Shown here piece by piece: positions 1 to 11,565 of a DNA stretch of 64,000 nucleotides; within the stretch, counting starts at the first letter, position 1, and each line of letters opens with the position of its first letter. Source of the stretch: Didymella arachidicola (taxonomy: Eukaryota; Ascomycota; Dothideomycetes; Pleosporales; Didymellaceae); the NCBI GenBank assembly GCA_016630955.3, contig CM049990.2, positions 1,302,001-1,366,000 of the forward strand. The letters are read 5' to 3'. The notes below the pieces were generated by a model, which searched no databases, was not told where the DNA came from, and saw only the letters and a program-made list of their open reading frames with translations. Made by a program: the position numbers and the translations under genes.

Positions 1-42
1 AAGTCGAAATACGGTTGTTCATTTGGAGGTGATTGCTTATAC

Positions 43-3000
43 TCACGTCGCGGAGCCTTTGCGCCACGATGTAACCTTCCGCTCGAGCCATGTGGTTTTC
101 GACCGGACTCTGACGAAAGGCGCCTTCTCGATTCCAATGTGTACCCGCCCATCCCCGCCGCCAATGAAGCTTCCATAACCGTAGCGAGCGTCGAGTGCCT
201 CGAGAAGCTTCGAACGTCCTTTCTTGTTCAGATGAGATGTTCCACGCATGTCCTGCACTGCAGCACTGGCTGCGAAAAGGGCGACGATCGAAGCAATAGA
301 TGTGGGCAGTCTAGGTAGGTATTGGCCCGGACGCCGAACGTAGACAAAGACGGTGACGACTGCATAAATGCACAAGATCGCAAGTGATATGGCGAACATG
401 GGCGTGGATAGGAAGAGACGCCGTTCCGGTTGGACCTTCCACCCGCGCAGCCCAGATGCCTGCTCATTTGCGTAAGGCACCAATAGCTTGTCTTTGTTCA
501 CACCCAACCAGATTGCGAAAAGGTAGCCATACGCTTTTTGTAGCGATTTCTCAATATCCTCAAAGGCTGGAACGCTCTGTTTGGGATCCAGGAACATGCT
601 GGTGTTGCTGACTCGATGGACGAAGTAATTGACCTGGTCGTTGGCGAAGCTATCATTATGCCAGCCGGAGCTGCCATCTGGGAACAGGTACTTATTCGAC
701 TGAGAAATCAGATTTTTCGGGTCATTGTTGAATATTTGCGAGATATTCGCCTTGCTCTCGGAAAGATCCGTCACAGCAAGATCTCGTGCCTTCTGTTGCA
801 ATCGACCGTTCCCGTCCACGCGGATGGTTGCATGGCCGAGTGTCAGCTTCGGTTGGCATTGGACAAAGGTCGAGTTCTGAGCGCTCAGCGACCTAGGAAC
901 CACACCGCACGAACCAAGGTCTGTCCGCAGCCAACCAAGAACTATCGAGCTCATGCAAGCTTGTTGCTCTTTCAGAGTGGCGTTGCCTTTAAGGGGTCGA
1001 AGTTGAAAAAGGAGCTCAGCAGCGAGTGTACCGTTACTGCACCCGTGGCCGATGGGTCCTGGCCTCAATTCCGTCTCATGACGATTGGTACATACGACAG
1101 TCGTCGATCCATCGTTGACAGTGACGTTGATTTGTGGTCGAATAGCCTGGACAGTCTTGCTGGGTTTGGCCAGCGTGGCCTGGAAGTAGTCACCCAAACC
1201 CAGGGCTTTGCACTCCAGCCTAGCTCCCACAGCTTCCGCATCGGCCTCGAACTGATCCGGGCTGGTGGTATTAACCTGTTCGGGAAGAAATGGTAAGTAG
1301 AACATAAAGTCATCCACCCACGCAGGTAGTGGTGTTCGGCTTGTGAAGTTGGATTCTGCAATGAGGAACTGATCTTCACCAGTACCTCCTCGGTATGCAC
1401 CAGATGTCGTAAGAGAGCCAAATGTCTGGCTCGCATCAGGGCCGATGCTCCCATTGATCGAAACAAATTTCATCTGGTATGGCGCATGTAAGACCACAGC
1501 GTGCCGCATGTCGATTGTGTTCTGCAAGAATAGACCAGCGAATGCAATCGCAAGAACATTAGCCAGTAGCGCCATTGTGCATACGGCAGCAAGCACAAGA
1601 TGCTTTGATCGTAGGGCCTTGAAAATAACCAGCTGAGGAGGCAGCGAACTGTAATTCAGGTCGATAGAGTCCTTCGCCTTGGCTTTGCAACCCTGGAGTT
1701 GTTCGATCGGTTGCAACAGACAAAGGATGCGGTTGAATAATACCCAGATTGGTTCAATCAATGTGGCAAGTGCCGTGGGTAGATAGTTCTCGATCAGGTT
1801 CTGAACAGTTGTATTTCCGGATGGGAGTGGAAGCCCTGCCATAGCATCAGTGAGAACTTAGCATGGAAGCATAGATCGTCTACCTTGAGCACGAGCTTTG
1901 ATGAAGATGATGACAAGTCCTACAGCAAGTACAATGAACAAGCTAACCACAAGTCCTGCGACCCATAGGCTAAACTCGGTAGGTCGTACGGGCTTGGGGA
2001 TCTTTGCATGTAGGTTTTGCCGCGTTGGGACAGTCGGGGATACGTCCTCGACGTCATCGTCAGCGAGGCGGACCTGTTCGAGACTGAACCTGCATGTCAG
2101 AAGGAATCATTTGACCTGACCATCTGTCAGCTTACCTCACTTGAGCACCGTCACCGACAAGCTTGTATCGTTTCTTTGCAATAAGGTCTTGCATAGCTTC
2201 CACTGTATAGCAGTCTAGGTCTTCAAAATCGGCCAGTAATTGATCGTTGTCGGCGACCAGAGACATGATTGCTGCGATCGAATTTGGGTCGAAGCGAAGA
2301 TTTCTGGTCCGTGTAAAGGAGAGGTACAATAGCGCGATGGTAGCGAGTGACACTGCACCCAGAAGGCCTTCGACAATGTAGACAAAAACAGGTTCCAAGA
2401 CAATAGCCTCTGTTCGCACTTGGGTCTGGCCCACGATTGATTCGCTCGAGCCTTGTACGTCAAGTACGTCCCTCATGGCACGGGCGAACATGAGTCGATA
2501 TGCGTCGGCGTATGACTTGGCAAGTACTCTCCAGTCAAGGAAGTCTTGTAAAGGCCGGTTAGCAAGCGCGACAGAAAGACCAACCATCGGTTGGACAAAT
2601 CCACCTCCTGCTACGGGCCCAGTTGTGAGACTGAGCCCAGTATTAGCAAGCACCTCCAGGTATTTGGGCGTTGACGTCGTCGGAAGCACGTCGGCCCGCA
2701 CTTCAAAACCTGATGAAGTGCCAATCATCTGTATCTCAAGCCACGTCGAATTGAAAACGTCATCAGGTATCGCTTGTTTCTCTCCAATCGCTTCCACGTT
2801 TAGTGGTACAAGACTCTGGGAGTCGACAGTCGCACTGACACTGCGTCGGTAATAGGTCGGCCAGCAATATATGGCCGTGACATCGTTCGGCGGGGCATCG
2901 TCTCTGTTCTTGTTGCGCTGGAATGCAGCGTAGAAGGTGTGATTGCTCTCTTTCGGGCAGGCGTTGTAGTCCAAAGAGTAATCGGCGAAGCCAAAGGGAT

Positions 3001-4167
3001 TGGCATAGCCAACAAACATAGCAGTGAACTCTTTCGTAGCGATAGCGCTGGAGTCTGATTGATCTGGTCCTGCACAGACGAAATTTTAGCATACCTACAA
3101 GTGCGCCAGTGTCGACGCCTCATTTTGACGCATGTTTGAAGGGACCAGAACTTACTCATCGTCAGGTTACCATTGAGGCCATTGTTGAAAGAGCATCCGT
3201 TGGAGCTATTGGCAATGATGCCTCCTCTCTGTGAGACACTTTGAGTGGCGGGCTCGCAGTTGAGGTCCAGGCTGTAAAGTGTTGTCTCGACTGTCCAATT
3301 GCCGTCGGCTAATGCATAGGCACCTGCATCCGGCGAGGGTCGGAACGGTGCAAGTGTATAATTCCGTGCCATGTATCCAGTCAAAGTCTCATTGAGAGTT
3401 GCTATGCTGTATACGGACTGTGCGTACCGAAATGAAAGCTCGGACGTTTGCTCGGATGCAGGCACGAATGCACTCGAGCGATCGAAGGGAGTCTCCGTTA
3501 CTCGAATAGTGGACTTGGTGGAGAAGATACCTGCCTGTGTGGGAACGAGACCCCACGCCACCAGGACGACGGCGAATGAAGCCCAGAAAACAGGCCAGTG
3601 TCTTTGAGTTGTCAGTCTACCGATTTTAGTCCGACATGGAAGTTACTGACCTATCCCGGAGAGCTCTCAATGGCACCAGTGGGAGAAAGTCGAAAGGGTA
3701 CTGCAGAAGGAGGGAATCCTTCCCAAGAGCACCATCATCTTTACTCAGCTGATAATATGGCTCCATTCGCTTTGTGTCCAGATCAATCCAGGCCCAGTAC
3801 ATGCTGAAGACCACAGCTATAACCGTGGGAAAATACAGGTACAAGAAGCTTTGCGAGAGTGGAAGCTCACTGATACGTGTAGCAAATATCAAACCATCGT
3901 CTCGTTGGCTGCGCTTGAGGAATACCTGTAGTACGGCTATCATAGCCCAGCAGACCAGTATTGTAATAATCAGGACGGTGGGGCGAAGGGCGACTGGTTT
4001 CCATGTCTTTGGTGCTTTACATTATCAGTCTAGTCCAGAGTTCACCAATTGAGAAACTTACCATTCTTCACAGAATCAATTCGAGATGAGATAGAAACGA
4101 CGTCGGCGTGTGGCTCCTTTACACTCTCCTCGCGATTCGAGTGCTCAATCGGTGAGATTTGTTCCAT
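43..4167 (-). CDS. DUF3433-family multi-pass membrane protein, six exons
   Basis: I join six exons: 4062-4167, 3651-4014, 3156-3601, 2136-3069, 1884-2089 and 43-1835. The five introns are 46-86 nt and leave one frame of 1282 residues. Hydrophobic segments lie near residues 49-68 (IIITILVCWAMIAVLQV), 91-110, 157-175, about 535-555, about 660-682 (LWVAGLVVSLFIVLAVGL), about 763-782 and about 1165-1185. Between them are long loops rich in NxS/T sequons, so the loops are probably extracellular and glycosylated. Length and layout match the fungal DUF3433 family, which usually has two copies of the domain. Its biochemical role is unknown to me, and I suggest only a cell-surface or plasma-membrane protein. 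The start at 4167 is the first ATG before a well-placed GTAAGT donor. Exon joins are firm because each restores frame and consensus sites. The family name comes from memory of the sequence style. Confidence 0.8.
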
Positions 4168-4775
4168 CAGAAGGTAAAGAGCAGAATCACAGACAAATTA
4201 GATACTAATAAAGATAGTACAAATGGGCGTGAGGCTGAACCGCATTGCATTGCATGCTGGCGCATACTTAACAGCAGAGTGATATGGGTGTAACCGCCAT
4301 ACCTGCAGGCTAGCCGCTGCTGCGCCGCACGCTCCAATCAATTCTGCAAGCTGAGCGTCTCAAAACACTAGACCACAACACAACCATTGCATTGGAACCC
4401 GAGCCGCGCCCGTATCTGGCAAGAAGTCATGCATCATCGAGTAAATTTGGCCTACAACCTGGGCTTTGCAGTGCCGAGAAGAGCTACTGTGCTGGCGGGA
4501 GTTCAGAGAACGGCGGCCGCAGGTTTTGGTGAGGTCGCTACGAGAGCGCTGGTGATTTCAATCGGAAACTCAGATTCCATCAGATAAATAGAAAAAACAA
4601 GTTTGACAGAGATCAAGCGTGAATTGCATTGATAAAGCGACGTCGCGTTACGGTGCTGAGTGCTGATGAGGGCGAAGGGAGCAGCCGTAGCCGCGACGCT
4701 AAGAAATGGCGCTAAGCTCGCAGCTACTCCATTCGCGCCTTTTGCTTCCTTCGCGTCTTGTCATTACCAAACCCA
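4168..4775. other. Intergenic, 5' side of the DUF3433 gene
   Basis: This 608-bp gap lies between the start of the DUF3433 gene and the stop of the dioxygenase, both on the minus strand. It should hold the DUF3433 promoter and the dioxygenase 3' region. No coding frame with homology, no RNA gene and no repeat shared with the rest of the window was seen. Confidence 0.5.
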
Positions 4776-6069
4776 TCAGACATCATCCGGCCCAGCAAGA
4801 CCGAGAGCCTGTCGCCTCGTTGGAGCATTTGCATCGAAGTACGGTTTCTCCGCCAGCGCAGTCACTCTTGTTCCGTGCCTCGGCTCAGTCCCTTCATAAT
4901 CCCAGCTGGCGTTGTGGATGGTAATCCTGTTGTCCCACAAAGCAGATGTACCAGGCGTCCACTTGAAGCGTACCTGGATGTCAATGTTCTTCTCATACAC
5001 ATCGTACAGGTATCCTAGGATCAAGTCGCTCTCAGCCTGGTCCAGGCCAACGATTCGGACTGTCATCACTCGGTTGACCCAAAGAGCCTTCCAACCTGTG
5101 GCAGGATGCACTCGCACAAGCGGGTGCACGCGCTCAATGTACTTTGGTCCAGCTGTGGGGTTATTGCGGTCAAGGTATGGATGAGCGCTGCGGTACACAG
5201 CCTGCTTGCCGTCGATGATCTTCCTGAACTCTGGTGATAGCTTCTCGTACGCCGCATAGCCTACAACGGTCAGCCCTGGTTCCTGTCACAGCTTGCTAAG
5301 CCTACCTGAAGCCCACAAAGTATCACCGCCGACCTTGGGGATTGTGTCGTTGTGGAGATGAGTCACACTGAGGTTTGTTAGTCCTTGCTCATTTGTAGCA
5401 GCTATTTACTCACCCTGCCGGCTGTCTCTCATGGACGAGATCTGTATGCCATCTTGACGCCCCTCCGGTCTTTCTGAAACTAGCAGGGATCTCTGTGGCT
5501 TGCAGCGCAGGCCAGATCACAGTTGTGCCGGGCACGCCCGGTACTGACGGCGCCTGAGGCTATTTCAAGGTCAATGGATGTCACGACGTGCAAGCAAGCG
5601 AGGGCACACGTACATGGACTTCAACCTCACCATACCACTCACCAAGCTTCAACTGCTGCTGCGGCGAAAGATCTTGGTCCCTGAAGAAGACCACGCTTCT
5701 CTCTGCGATCAACAATCCAAGCTCATCTTTCTGCTGGTCGGTGAGATCTTTCAGTTGCAGGCCAACAATCTCAGTGCCGATATGCGCTGTGAGATGGATC
5801 ACCTCTTTCGCTGCACCAAGCAAAGCCCTCTTCTCTGGGTCGGCTCTAGAGCCAGGATCGACGTACTCGCGGTCATAGTCGCGAATCTTGTAGACATCAT
5901 CCAGGTACAAAGGCTTAGCTGGTCTATAAGGGTACCCGTTTGAAAGGTCGATGCCCGCCTTCTCGAGCCTCTTCTTCGTTCCCTCTGGAAGACCCAGTGA
6001 GTCTTTCTTGGGCTGGACAGTGTCCTTCTCTTGAATATCTGGGATGACTGGGATTGCAATCGGTGCCAT
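4776..6069 (-). CDS. TauD/Jlp1-type Fe(II)/2-oxoglutarate-dependent dioxygenase
   Basis: Exons 5614-6069, 5414-5559, 5306-5367 and 4776-5260 give about 382 residues, normal for fungal TauD/Jlp1 enzymes. The acceptor of exon 2 could also be at 5553, removing two residues in frame. The iron-binding HxD is in WHTDLVHE (H190, D192). The distal histidine is in IHNASWDY (H337), followed by the arginine-bearing stretch PRHGTRVT (R349 or R353), which should bind 2-oxoglutarate. TVIWP and NRVMTVRIVGL are also typical. The family oxidises sulfonates such as taurine, or related small substrates, releasing sulfite, CO2 and succinate; yeast JLP1 is the reference. The exact substrate cannot be read from the sequence. 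No signal peptide is visible, so it is probably cytosolic. It is divergent from the flavin monooxygenase across an 822-bp gap containing a MITE. Confidence 0.85.
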
Positions 6070-6891
6070 TGTGAGACAGTTGGTTTGCGCTTATGCGTAA
6101 TCCAGCCATCTTCAGTGGCTCCTCTTATACAATAAACCCCTCACCAGGTCAGACGACACTTAGTAATGCTCTCTTTAGAGTTGCAGCTCGGAAACGCATG
6201 CTCGTGCCACCAGACGTTGATGTTGCGGGGTCCGACAATCACGTCAATCCGCTAGCTTATTGCGCTCGTCCATTCACCATTGAGCACCTCCAGACTTATC
6301 GCCAGGCGAACCTCGCCCGTTTGAATGCCGCTTCGAACGCCGGTGCGAAGATGAGTAAATCAGGATCCTTCCGCTCGCAATATACGCGGAACGGCTATGA
6401 TGCCATCTGTACCCACCATTGCGCTCTGCTCATATGGCAACAGCTCACTTACTGTGTGGGAGACGATTGTAGGGGGTTTTGGTCCTATTTTTTCAGTCAT
6501 CTTAGGTACAGATCTGACACGTTTTAAATACTCTTCTAGTCCTAGGGGCTGTAACTTTGGTAGATTGCAAGGGGTAGGTACTGCATTATATCCAAATGTA
6601 GGCTGGATCTGATGTGTTTTGTAACTAAGGTTATCCGGTTGTGCCGGATCCACTCACAATATATACCCAGGTTGCTGCAGTTCACAACTTGACTGCCGTC
6701 CCTGCTCATGGATCGTGCAAAAACCAACATTTTGTTTGCATGCGCGCTGTGAGCTATAGTCTGTTCGGCCGATTTGGACTTGCATACTTCCAAGCCCAGG
6801 CAGTCATATGTTCATCGGCATACGCTATCACACGTGTTTCCTCGCTCTCCTTTCTCCCAATTCCTGTCTTGACGACTGAGAAACTTCGGGC
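6070..6891. promoter_or_regulatory. Shared upstream region of the dioxygenase and monooxygenase genes
   Basis: The two genes are transcribed away from each other from this 822-bp stretch, so it must hold both promoters. About 228 bp of it (6453-6680) is an old MITE copy, described separately. No specific factor-binding site was identified. Confidence 0.5.
6453..6680 (+). repeat. Degenerate MITE copy, same family as the inner MITE at 25006-27075
   Basis: From about 6453 to 6680 the sequence aligns in the same orientation with 26852-27075, with scattered substitutions and few indels. Shared landmarks are GGAGACGAT near the start, CTGCATTATATC in the middle and CCACTCACAA(T/C)ATATACCCAG at the end. 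The right terminal repeat is recognisable: on the minus strand it reads CTGGGTATATATTGTGAGTG, as in the inner MITE. The left end is eroded, so its true boundary is uncertain. The expected TA flank on the right has become TT. It carries no coding capacity and is a non-autonomous relic. Confidence 0.8.
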
Positions 6892-8568
6892 ATGGCTTCC
6901 AGCGGCAAGAAGGTTGCTGTCATTGGCGCAGGCATCTCAGGTGTTGTAACAGCCGCACACCTTAAGCATGAAGGCCTCGATGTCACTGTCTTTGAACGTT
7001 CGAGCGCGGCAGGCGGGATTTGGTGCGTCTTTTGACTACGATGATGCACCAGCTAACAATGACTAGGTTCTATGACGAAAGGAAACCTCTCGAACCAGCA
7101 TACTCATCGGAATCTGCTTCAAAAGCCGGGGGCAGTGATGAGAAAGAGACTGTAGAAGATTTCGAGTTTAAGAAGCTTCTGCATGCACCACCAGGGTAAG
7201 AATCACTGTTCCAGAAGACGAGCTATAGTATTCATTCTGCGGCAGACCATGTTACATCGGGCTTAAGAACAATGTTCCCACACCCTTGCTCGAGACGACA
7301 CTAAACAAATTCCCTCCCGGAACGGAAGATTTTGTCTCGCATAGCGTACTGAAAGATTACATCCAAGATACAGCAGCAAAGACTGCTGTGGATGCCGTTA
7401 CCCAGTACGACACTGATGTACGCAACGTGACGAAGGTGGGCTCGAAATGGGCTGTGCAAACCTCAACGCTCAAATCAGATGACAATGGCACCGCGGCGTT
7501 CGAAATATCCACAGCAGTAAGAACCGCAAGTCTACTTACATTTCTCATTCTGATCTCGAGCAGGATTTCGACGCCGTCGTCGTAGCATCAGGGCACTACC
7601 ACAGCCCCCGCGTCCCTGACATACCCGGACTGGCAGACTGGAAGCGCCTGTATCCGCACCGAGTCCAGCACTCAAAAGGCTACCGATCACCCTCAGAGTT
7701 CCAAGGCAAGAACTTCCTCCTAATCGGTGGCTCCGTGTCTTCAACCGACATCGCGCGCGAACTAGGTCCAATCGCAGACACAATCTACCAATCCCACCGC
7801 AACGGCGTATTCGACTTACCCGCCAGCCTCCTCCCCGAAAACAGCATCCGCGTCGACGAAGTAATCTCCTTCGAGCCTCCCTCGGACACCGCGCCCACAA
7901 TCTCCCCCACAGATCCCATCCCACTCACCGTAACCCTCAAATCCGGACAAAAGCTGTGCCAAATCCACCACGTCATCCTGGCCACGGGGTACCACCTCAC
8001 GCTTCCTTTCCTCCCGCAGTACACCAACGCCGAAATCACCCCCGCTGAGGCTAGTAAGCAGGTCCTAGTGACCGACGGCACCATGTTCCACAACCTGCAC
8101 AAGGACATCTTCTACATGCCCGACCCGAGCCTGTGCTTCGTAGGCGTCCCCTTCTTCACAGCGACATTCACGCTCTTCGAGTTCCAAGCCATGGCTGTCG
8201 CGAAGGTGCTCGTGGGGCTCGCTACGCTACCTCCCGAGCCGGCTATGCGCGACGAATACAACGCCAGGCTTGCGAGCAAGGGCTTTGGTAAACCGTTCCA
8301 TAGTCTGCGCGATAAGGAGGTGGAGTATGTGGATGAGTTGCTGGAGTGGGTTAATGAAGATTTAAAGAAGCACGGGAGGGCGGAGTTGAGGGGGCATTCG
8401 AGGCAGTGGAAGGAGGGGAGGGACGAGATGGTGGAGAGGATTAAGGCGTTGTGTGCGGCGCCGGGGAGGCCGGGGAGGGGAATTGAGGTTTCGTGTCAGA
8501 GCGTTGGAGGTGGTGAGGTGGGGCAGGGGAGAGAGGTGGAGGGGGTGTTGGTGCAGGCTGCTGCGTGA
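6892..8568 (+). CDS. Flavin-containing monooxygenase (FMO-like), four exons
   Basis: Exons 6892-7022, 7067-7195, 7246-7516 and 7564-8568 give 511 residues. The N-terminal FAD-binding Rossmann motif is GAGISG (residues 12-17), followed by VFERSSAAGGIW. PCYIGLKNNVPT and VVVASGHYHSPRVP are typical FMO blocks. HSKGYRSPSEF fits the FMO fingerprint region, and IGGSVSSTDIARE is the second, NADPH-binding dinucleotide motif. ATGYHLTLPF is the late conserved block. Such enzymes use NADPH, FAD and O2 to oxygenate soft nucleophiles (N or S) or carbonyls. The substrate here is unknown. The C-terminal 40 residues are Gly/Glu rich and look poorly conserved. It is divergent from the dioxygenase; both could act on sulfur or nitrogen compounds, but that link is only inference. 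Confidence 0.88.
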
Positions 8569-9070
8569 GGAACGCTTTGGAAAGGTAGTGTTGTTTGAGG
8601 ATAGGTTACGCGTGGCTCGTAGCAGGATAGATGGATCGTGTATGAATGAGGCCGGGTGAACGAAGTCTACAGAGCAGTGTTGTTTCTTCTGTCATGAGGC
8701 TTGGCGGAATGAGACAACTCGTCGCCGATGTTTTGTTTCTCTATCGGCATCACTGACGAGGTTGCGCACGGAACAATTATGCTTTTGAGAACGGATTGGA
8801 CGAATAGAGTCTGAAGTCCATAGAGCATAAATTGGACGAGGCCTCCTTGAATGCCTCCGCATATGTCGTCATCGTGCGCTGCTCCTTCTTGCTAAATGTT
8901 ATCATCTTGCAAACACTCAGGCGCACTGACTTTCTCTAGCGCGGCCAAACACCGTCACCCAAATTGGTTTGCTGATCAGTCAGTGCGTCTTGCAGAAGGG
9001 GAAACGGGACCCGGGCATGCTAGGTCAGACGGACCGGCCCGCGAATCTCGGTGCCTTTCTTCGCATCTTC
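8569..9070. other. Convergent intergenic region
   Basis: This 502-bp gap lies between the stops of the monooxygenase (+) and the MAT2B-like gene (-), so it should hold both 3' untranslated regions and polyadenylation sites. I see no other feature in it. Confidence 0.5.
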
Positions 9071-10239
9071 TCATCGTTGGAATACACCAAGCTCCTTGCT
9101 CCTGGCTTTTGTCAGCAAACGGCACTGTATCGATGTCATGGCTACATACCACCACTCCTTGAACCCAACCGTGCTGACATCAATACCCAGCTCCTTGAGC
9201 TCCCTGGTATCGAGATGGCAATCATACGGCCTGACGACCCCATCGCTCGGCTCGTCCTCCGGTCTCGAAGGCGCGAGGTTGTCCAGCGGCAACCCCGTGA
9301 TCTCAGCAAACATCTGCACAATCTGCCACTTAGTCAGCCGATCCTCGCTCGAGAACTGCAGGATACGCGGCAGATCTCTCCCCGCGATCAAGCTGTTGCG
9401 GTACAGATCCGAGACGTTACGACACACACGGCCCACGTCCGCCGTGTTGGTCGGGAATCGCAGCGCCCAGTCGTCGACTTGGATCTTGGGGTCTGTAGAC
9501 GAGAGTTTCTGACTAGCCCAGAGCGAAGACATGAGCACGTTTACGGCGCTCTCTTGCGGCTCGTCGCATGTCCCGTACAGCACTGGCACGCGCAGCACGA
9601 CGGCTTTGTTGCGTGCGTTTGCTGAGGCGCTTACTTCGAGCACGGCCTTCTCGCCCTCGAGTTTCGTGCGGCCGTACACATTCGGCGGGTCAGGTGCTGA
9701 CGAGGCTTTGTAGGGTGCCTCGCCCTTGCGGCCTGGGAAGACGTAGTCGGTGGAAATGTAAATTAGAAAAATTCCCCGCGCGACTGTGGCTTCGGCGAGC
9801 GAACGGCTGGCCTGCACGTTGATGTTGCGGGCAGCAGCCGGGTTGGCGCTGCAGGAGTCTGGGAAGCGGTTTGCGGCGCAGTGCACCACGACGTCTGGCT
9901 TGACGTCATCTAGCAGGGAGTCGATATCTTTGCGGTTGAGGATATTAAGTTTGACAATGTCAGGTGGGTTGATTCGATTGAGGCCTGTGCCAATGGCTTT
10001 CCATCCTGCGCGGGCGAATTGTTGCTGGACCTGCCGTCCAAGTAGACCACTGGCTATGGTATGAGGTTAGTGACCGTGGGTTTGTTGTGGCAGTGGTGTG
10101 CTGTACCTCCCGTGACCAGGACCGTCCGTGTTAGAGCATCTGCCCTTGCGGTGGTATCGGCCGAGTCGCTGGGATCGCGATACTCGCCCGAGACAACATC
10201 GAAGACGAGGATGGGAGGAAGGCTCGCGCTCTCTGTCAT
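9071..10239 (-). CDS. MAT2B/RmlD-like NAD(P)-dependent reductase
   Basis: Exons 10107-10239, 9150-10053 and 9071-9101 give 355 residues. The dinucleotide-binding motif TGASGLLG is created by splicing (residues 43-50). YISTDYVFPG and YGRTKLEGE supply the extended-SDR serine/threonine and YxxxK. LRFPTNTADVGRV and DCHLDTRELKELGID are typical of the RmlD substrate-binding family. The closest known groups are the methionine adenosyltransferase regulatory subunit (MAT2B) and dTDP-4-dehydrorhamnose reductase. In fungi such single genes are usually described as MAT2B-like, with a role in S-adenosylmethionine supply that I cannot test here. The last intron (9102-9149) is 48 nt with GTATGT, GCTGAC and CAG. 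It is in frame, so an unspliced reading also stays open and adds 16 residues near the C-terminus. Confidence 0.82.
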
Positions 10240-10439
10240 GATGGATGTTGTTGTTTGGTTCTTCGACCGCGCCAATGATGTCAGATGGCTGAATCCTGGT
10301 GAAAGTCGAGGCCCCACTCCGTGCAAGCGAGACAGACATCCCTGTCACCGCCCCAGGAACGCGAGCTGGCGCCGATTGTCGCGACGTGAGCGCGGGCTTC
10401 ACTTGACAATTGCAGTTGCATGACAGCAGAGCACGCGCC
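10240..10439. promoter_or_regulatory. Compact bidirectional promoter
   Basis: Only 200 bp separate the divergent start codons of the MAT2B-like gene and CFIm25, so both promoters must overlap here. No specific motif was assigned. Confidence 0.6.
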
Positions 10440-11372
10440 ATGTCGACAATAACGCAGAACGCCTCACAGAGCTCTTATCCGTACAGAGCCCGCCTATTTC
10501 TAGCTCCAGTATACAACGCTGACCAACCTCGACAGCCCCGTCTTGCCCAAGGACTTCAACGCCAACCAGCCCAAGACGATCCGCCTGTATCCTCTCAGCA
10601 ACTACACGTTCGGCACCAAGGATGGGCAACCCGAAGAAGACCCCTCAGTACTCGCGCGCCTCAAGCGCCTCGAAGAACACTACAACGAGCACGGCATGCG
10701 GCGCACCTCCGAGGCCATCCTGGTCTGCCACGAGCATAACCACCCGCACATCCTGATGCTGCAGATCGCAAACGCCTTCTTCAAGCTGCCGGGCGACTAT
10801 CTGCGCGCCGAAGACGACGAGATCGAGGGCTTCAAGGCCCGCCTCAACGAGCGCCTGGCGCCCGTAGGCACGCAGTTCACCGGCGAGGGCGTCAACGACG
10901 AGTGGCAGGTCGGCGACACGCTGGCGCAGTGGTGGCGCCCCAACTTCGAGACGTTTATGTATCCGTTTATTCCAGCGCACGTGACACGGCCCAAGGAGTG
11001 CAAGAAGCTGTACTTCATCCAGTTGCCGCGCAGCAGTACGTCTCTGCTTCCTGACTGCTGACATTGGCATTGTCCACGTGTATGCTAACCCAAACAGAGG
11101 TCCTCAGCGTCCCCAAGAACATGAAGCTCCTCGCCGTGCCCCTCTTCGAACTCTACGACAATACCGCCCGCTATGGTCCCCAGCTGAGCGCTATCCCGCA
11201 CCTGCTCAGCCGCTACAACTTCGAGTTCATCGACGAGCAGGGCAATGTCGCGGCGACAACCCCGGGCGTTGGGCCGCCAGACGGCGAACCCAAGACAAAG
11301 ATCCTGGCCGGCGGCGAAGACGTGAATATGCAGCAGAATGGGGACGAGGCGAGCGATGTGACCATCTCGTAG
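10440..11372 (+). CDS. Cleavage factor Im 25-kDa subunit (NUDT21/CFIm25 family)
   Basis: Exons 10440-10480, 10536-11035 and 11098-11372 give 271 residues. The protein begins MSTITQNASQSSYPPVLPKD and continues TIRLYPLSNYTFGTK, a hallmark of CFIm25. Further family blocks are ILMLQIANAFFKLPGDYL, WWRPNFETFMYPF and PKECKKLYFIQLP, then SVPKNMKLLAVPLFELYDN. CFIm25 binds UGUA in pre-mRNA as part of cleavage factor Im and guides poly(A)-site choice in the nucleus. It has a Nudix fold but is known not to hydrolyse nucleotides. The Nudix-like stretch here follows PGDYLRAEDDE. The first intron has the branch and acceptor CGCTGACCAACCTCGACAG, which fixes the short first exon. The last 40 residues are family-variable. 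Confidence 0.9.
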
Positions 11373-11565
11373 GAGAGGTTGTGTGGAGACGTGGGAGATG
11401 CATCGGTGGCGTTTGGCGTTTGGAGTGGACTGATTACAGCTTGAAGCCGCGTGGTTCGCTGAGAGGTGGTGGTAAATTCAAGCCAATAGTACAAAATTTC
11501 GAGCTAAGGAGAGCGATTGCTGACCTGATCATGAAGTTCTCTAGATAATCTTGTTCTCTGATTGA

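Noticed and set aside
616..1296. Plus-strand frame of 226 codons within the DUF3433 gene
   Set aside because: It is antisense to a well-supported exon with membrane segments and glycosylation sites; composition effect only.
6070..8568. Dioxygenase and monooxygenase as a biosynthetic gene cluster
   Set aside because: No synthase, transporter or regulator of a pathway lies beside them. Divergence alone is weak evidence.
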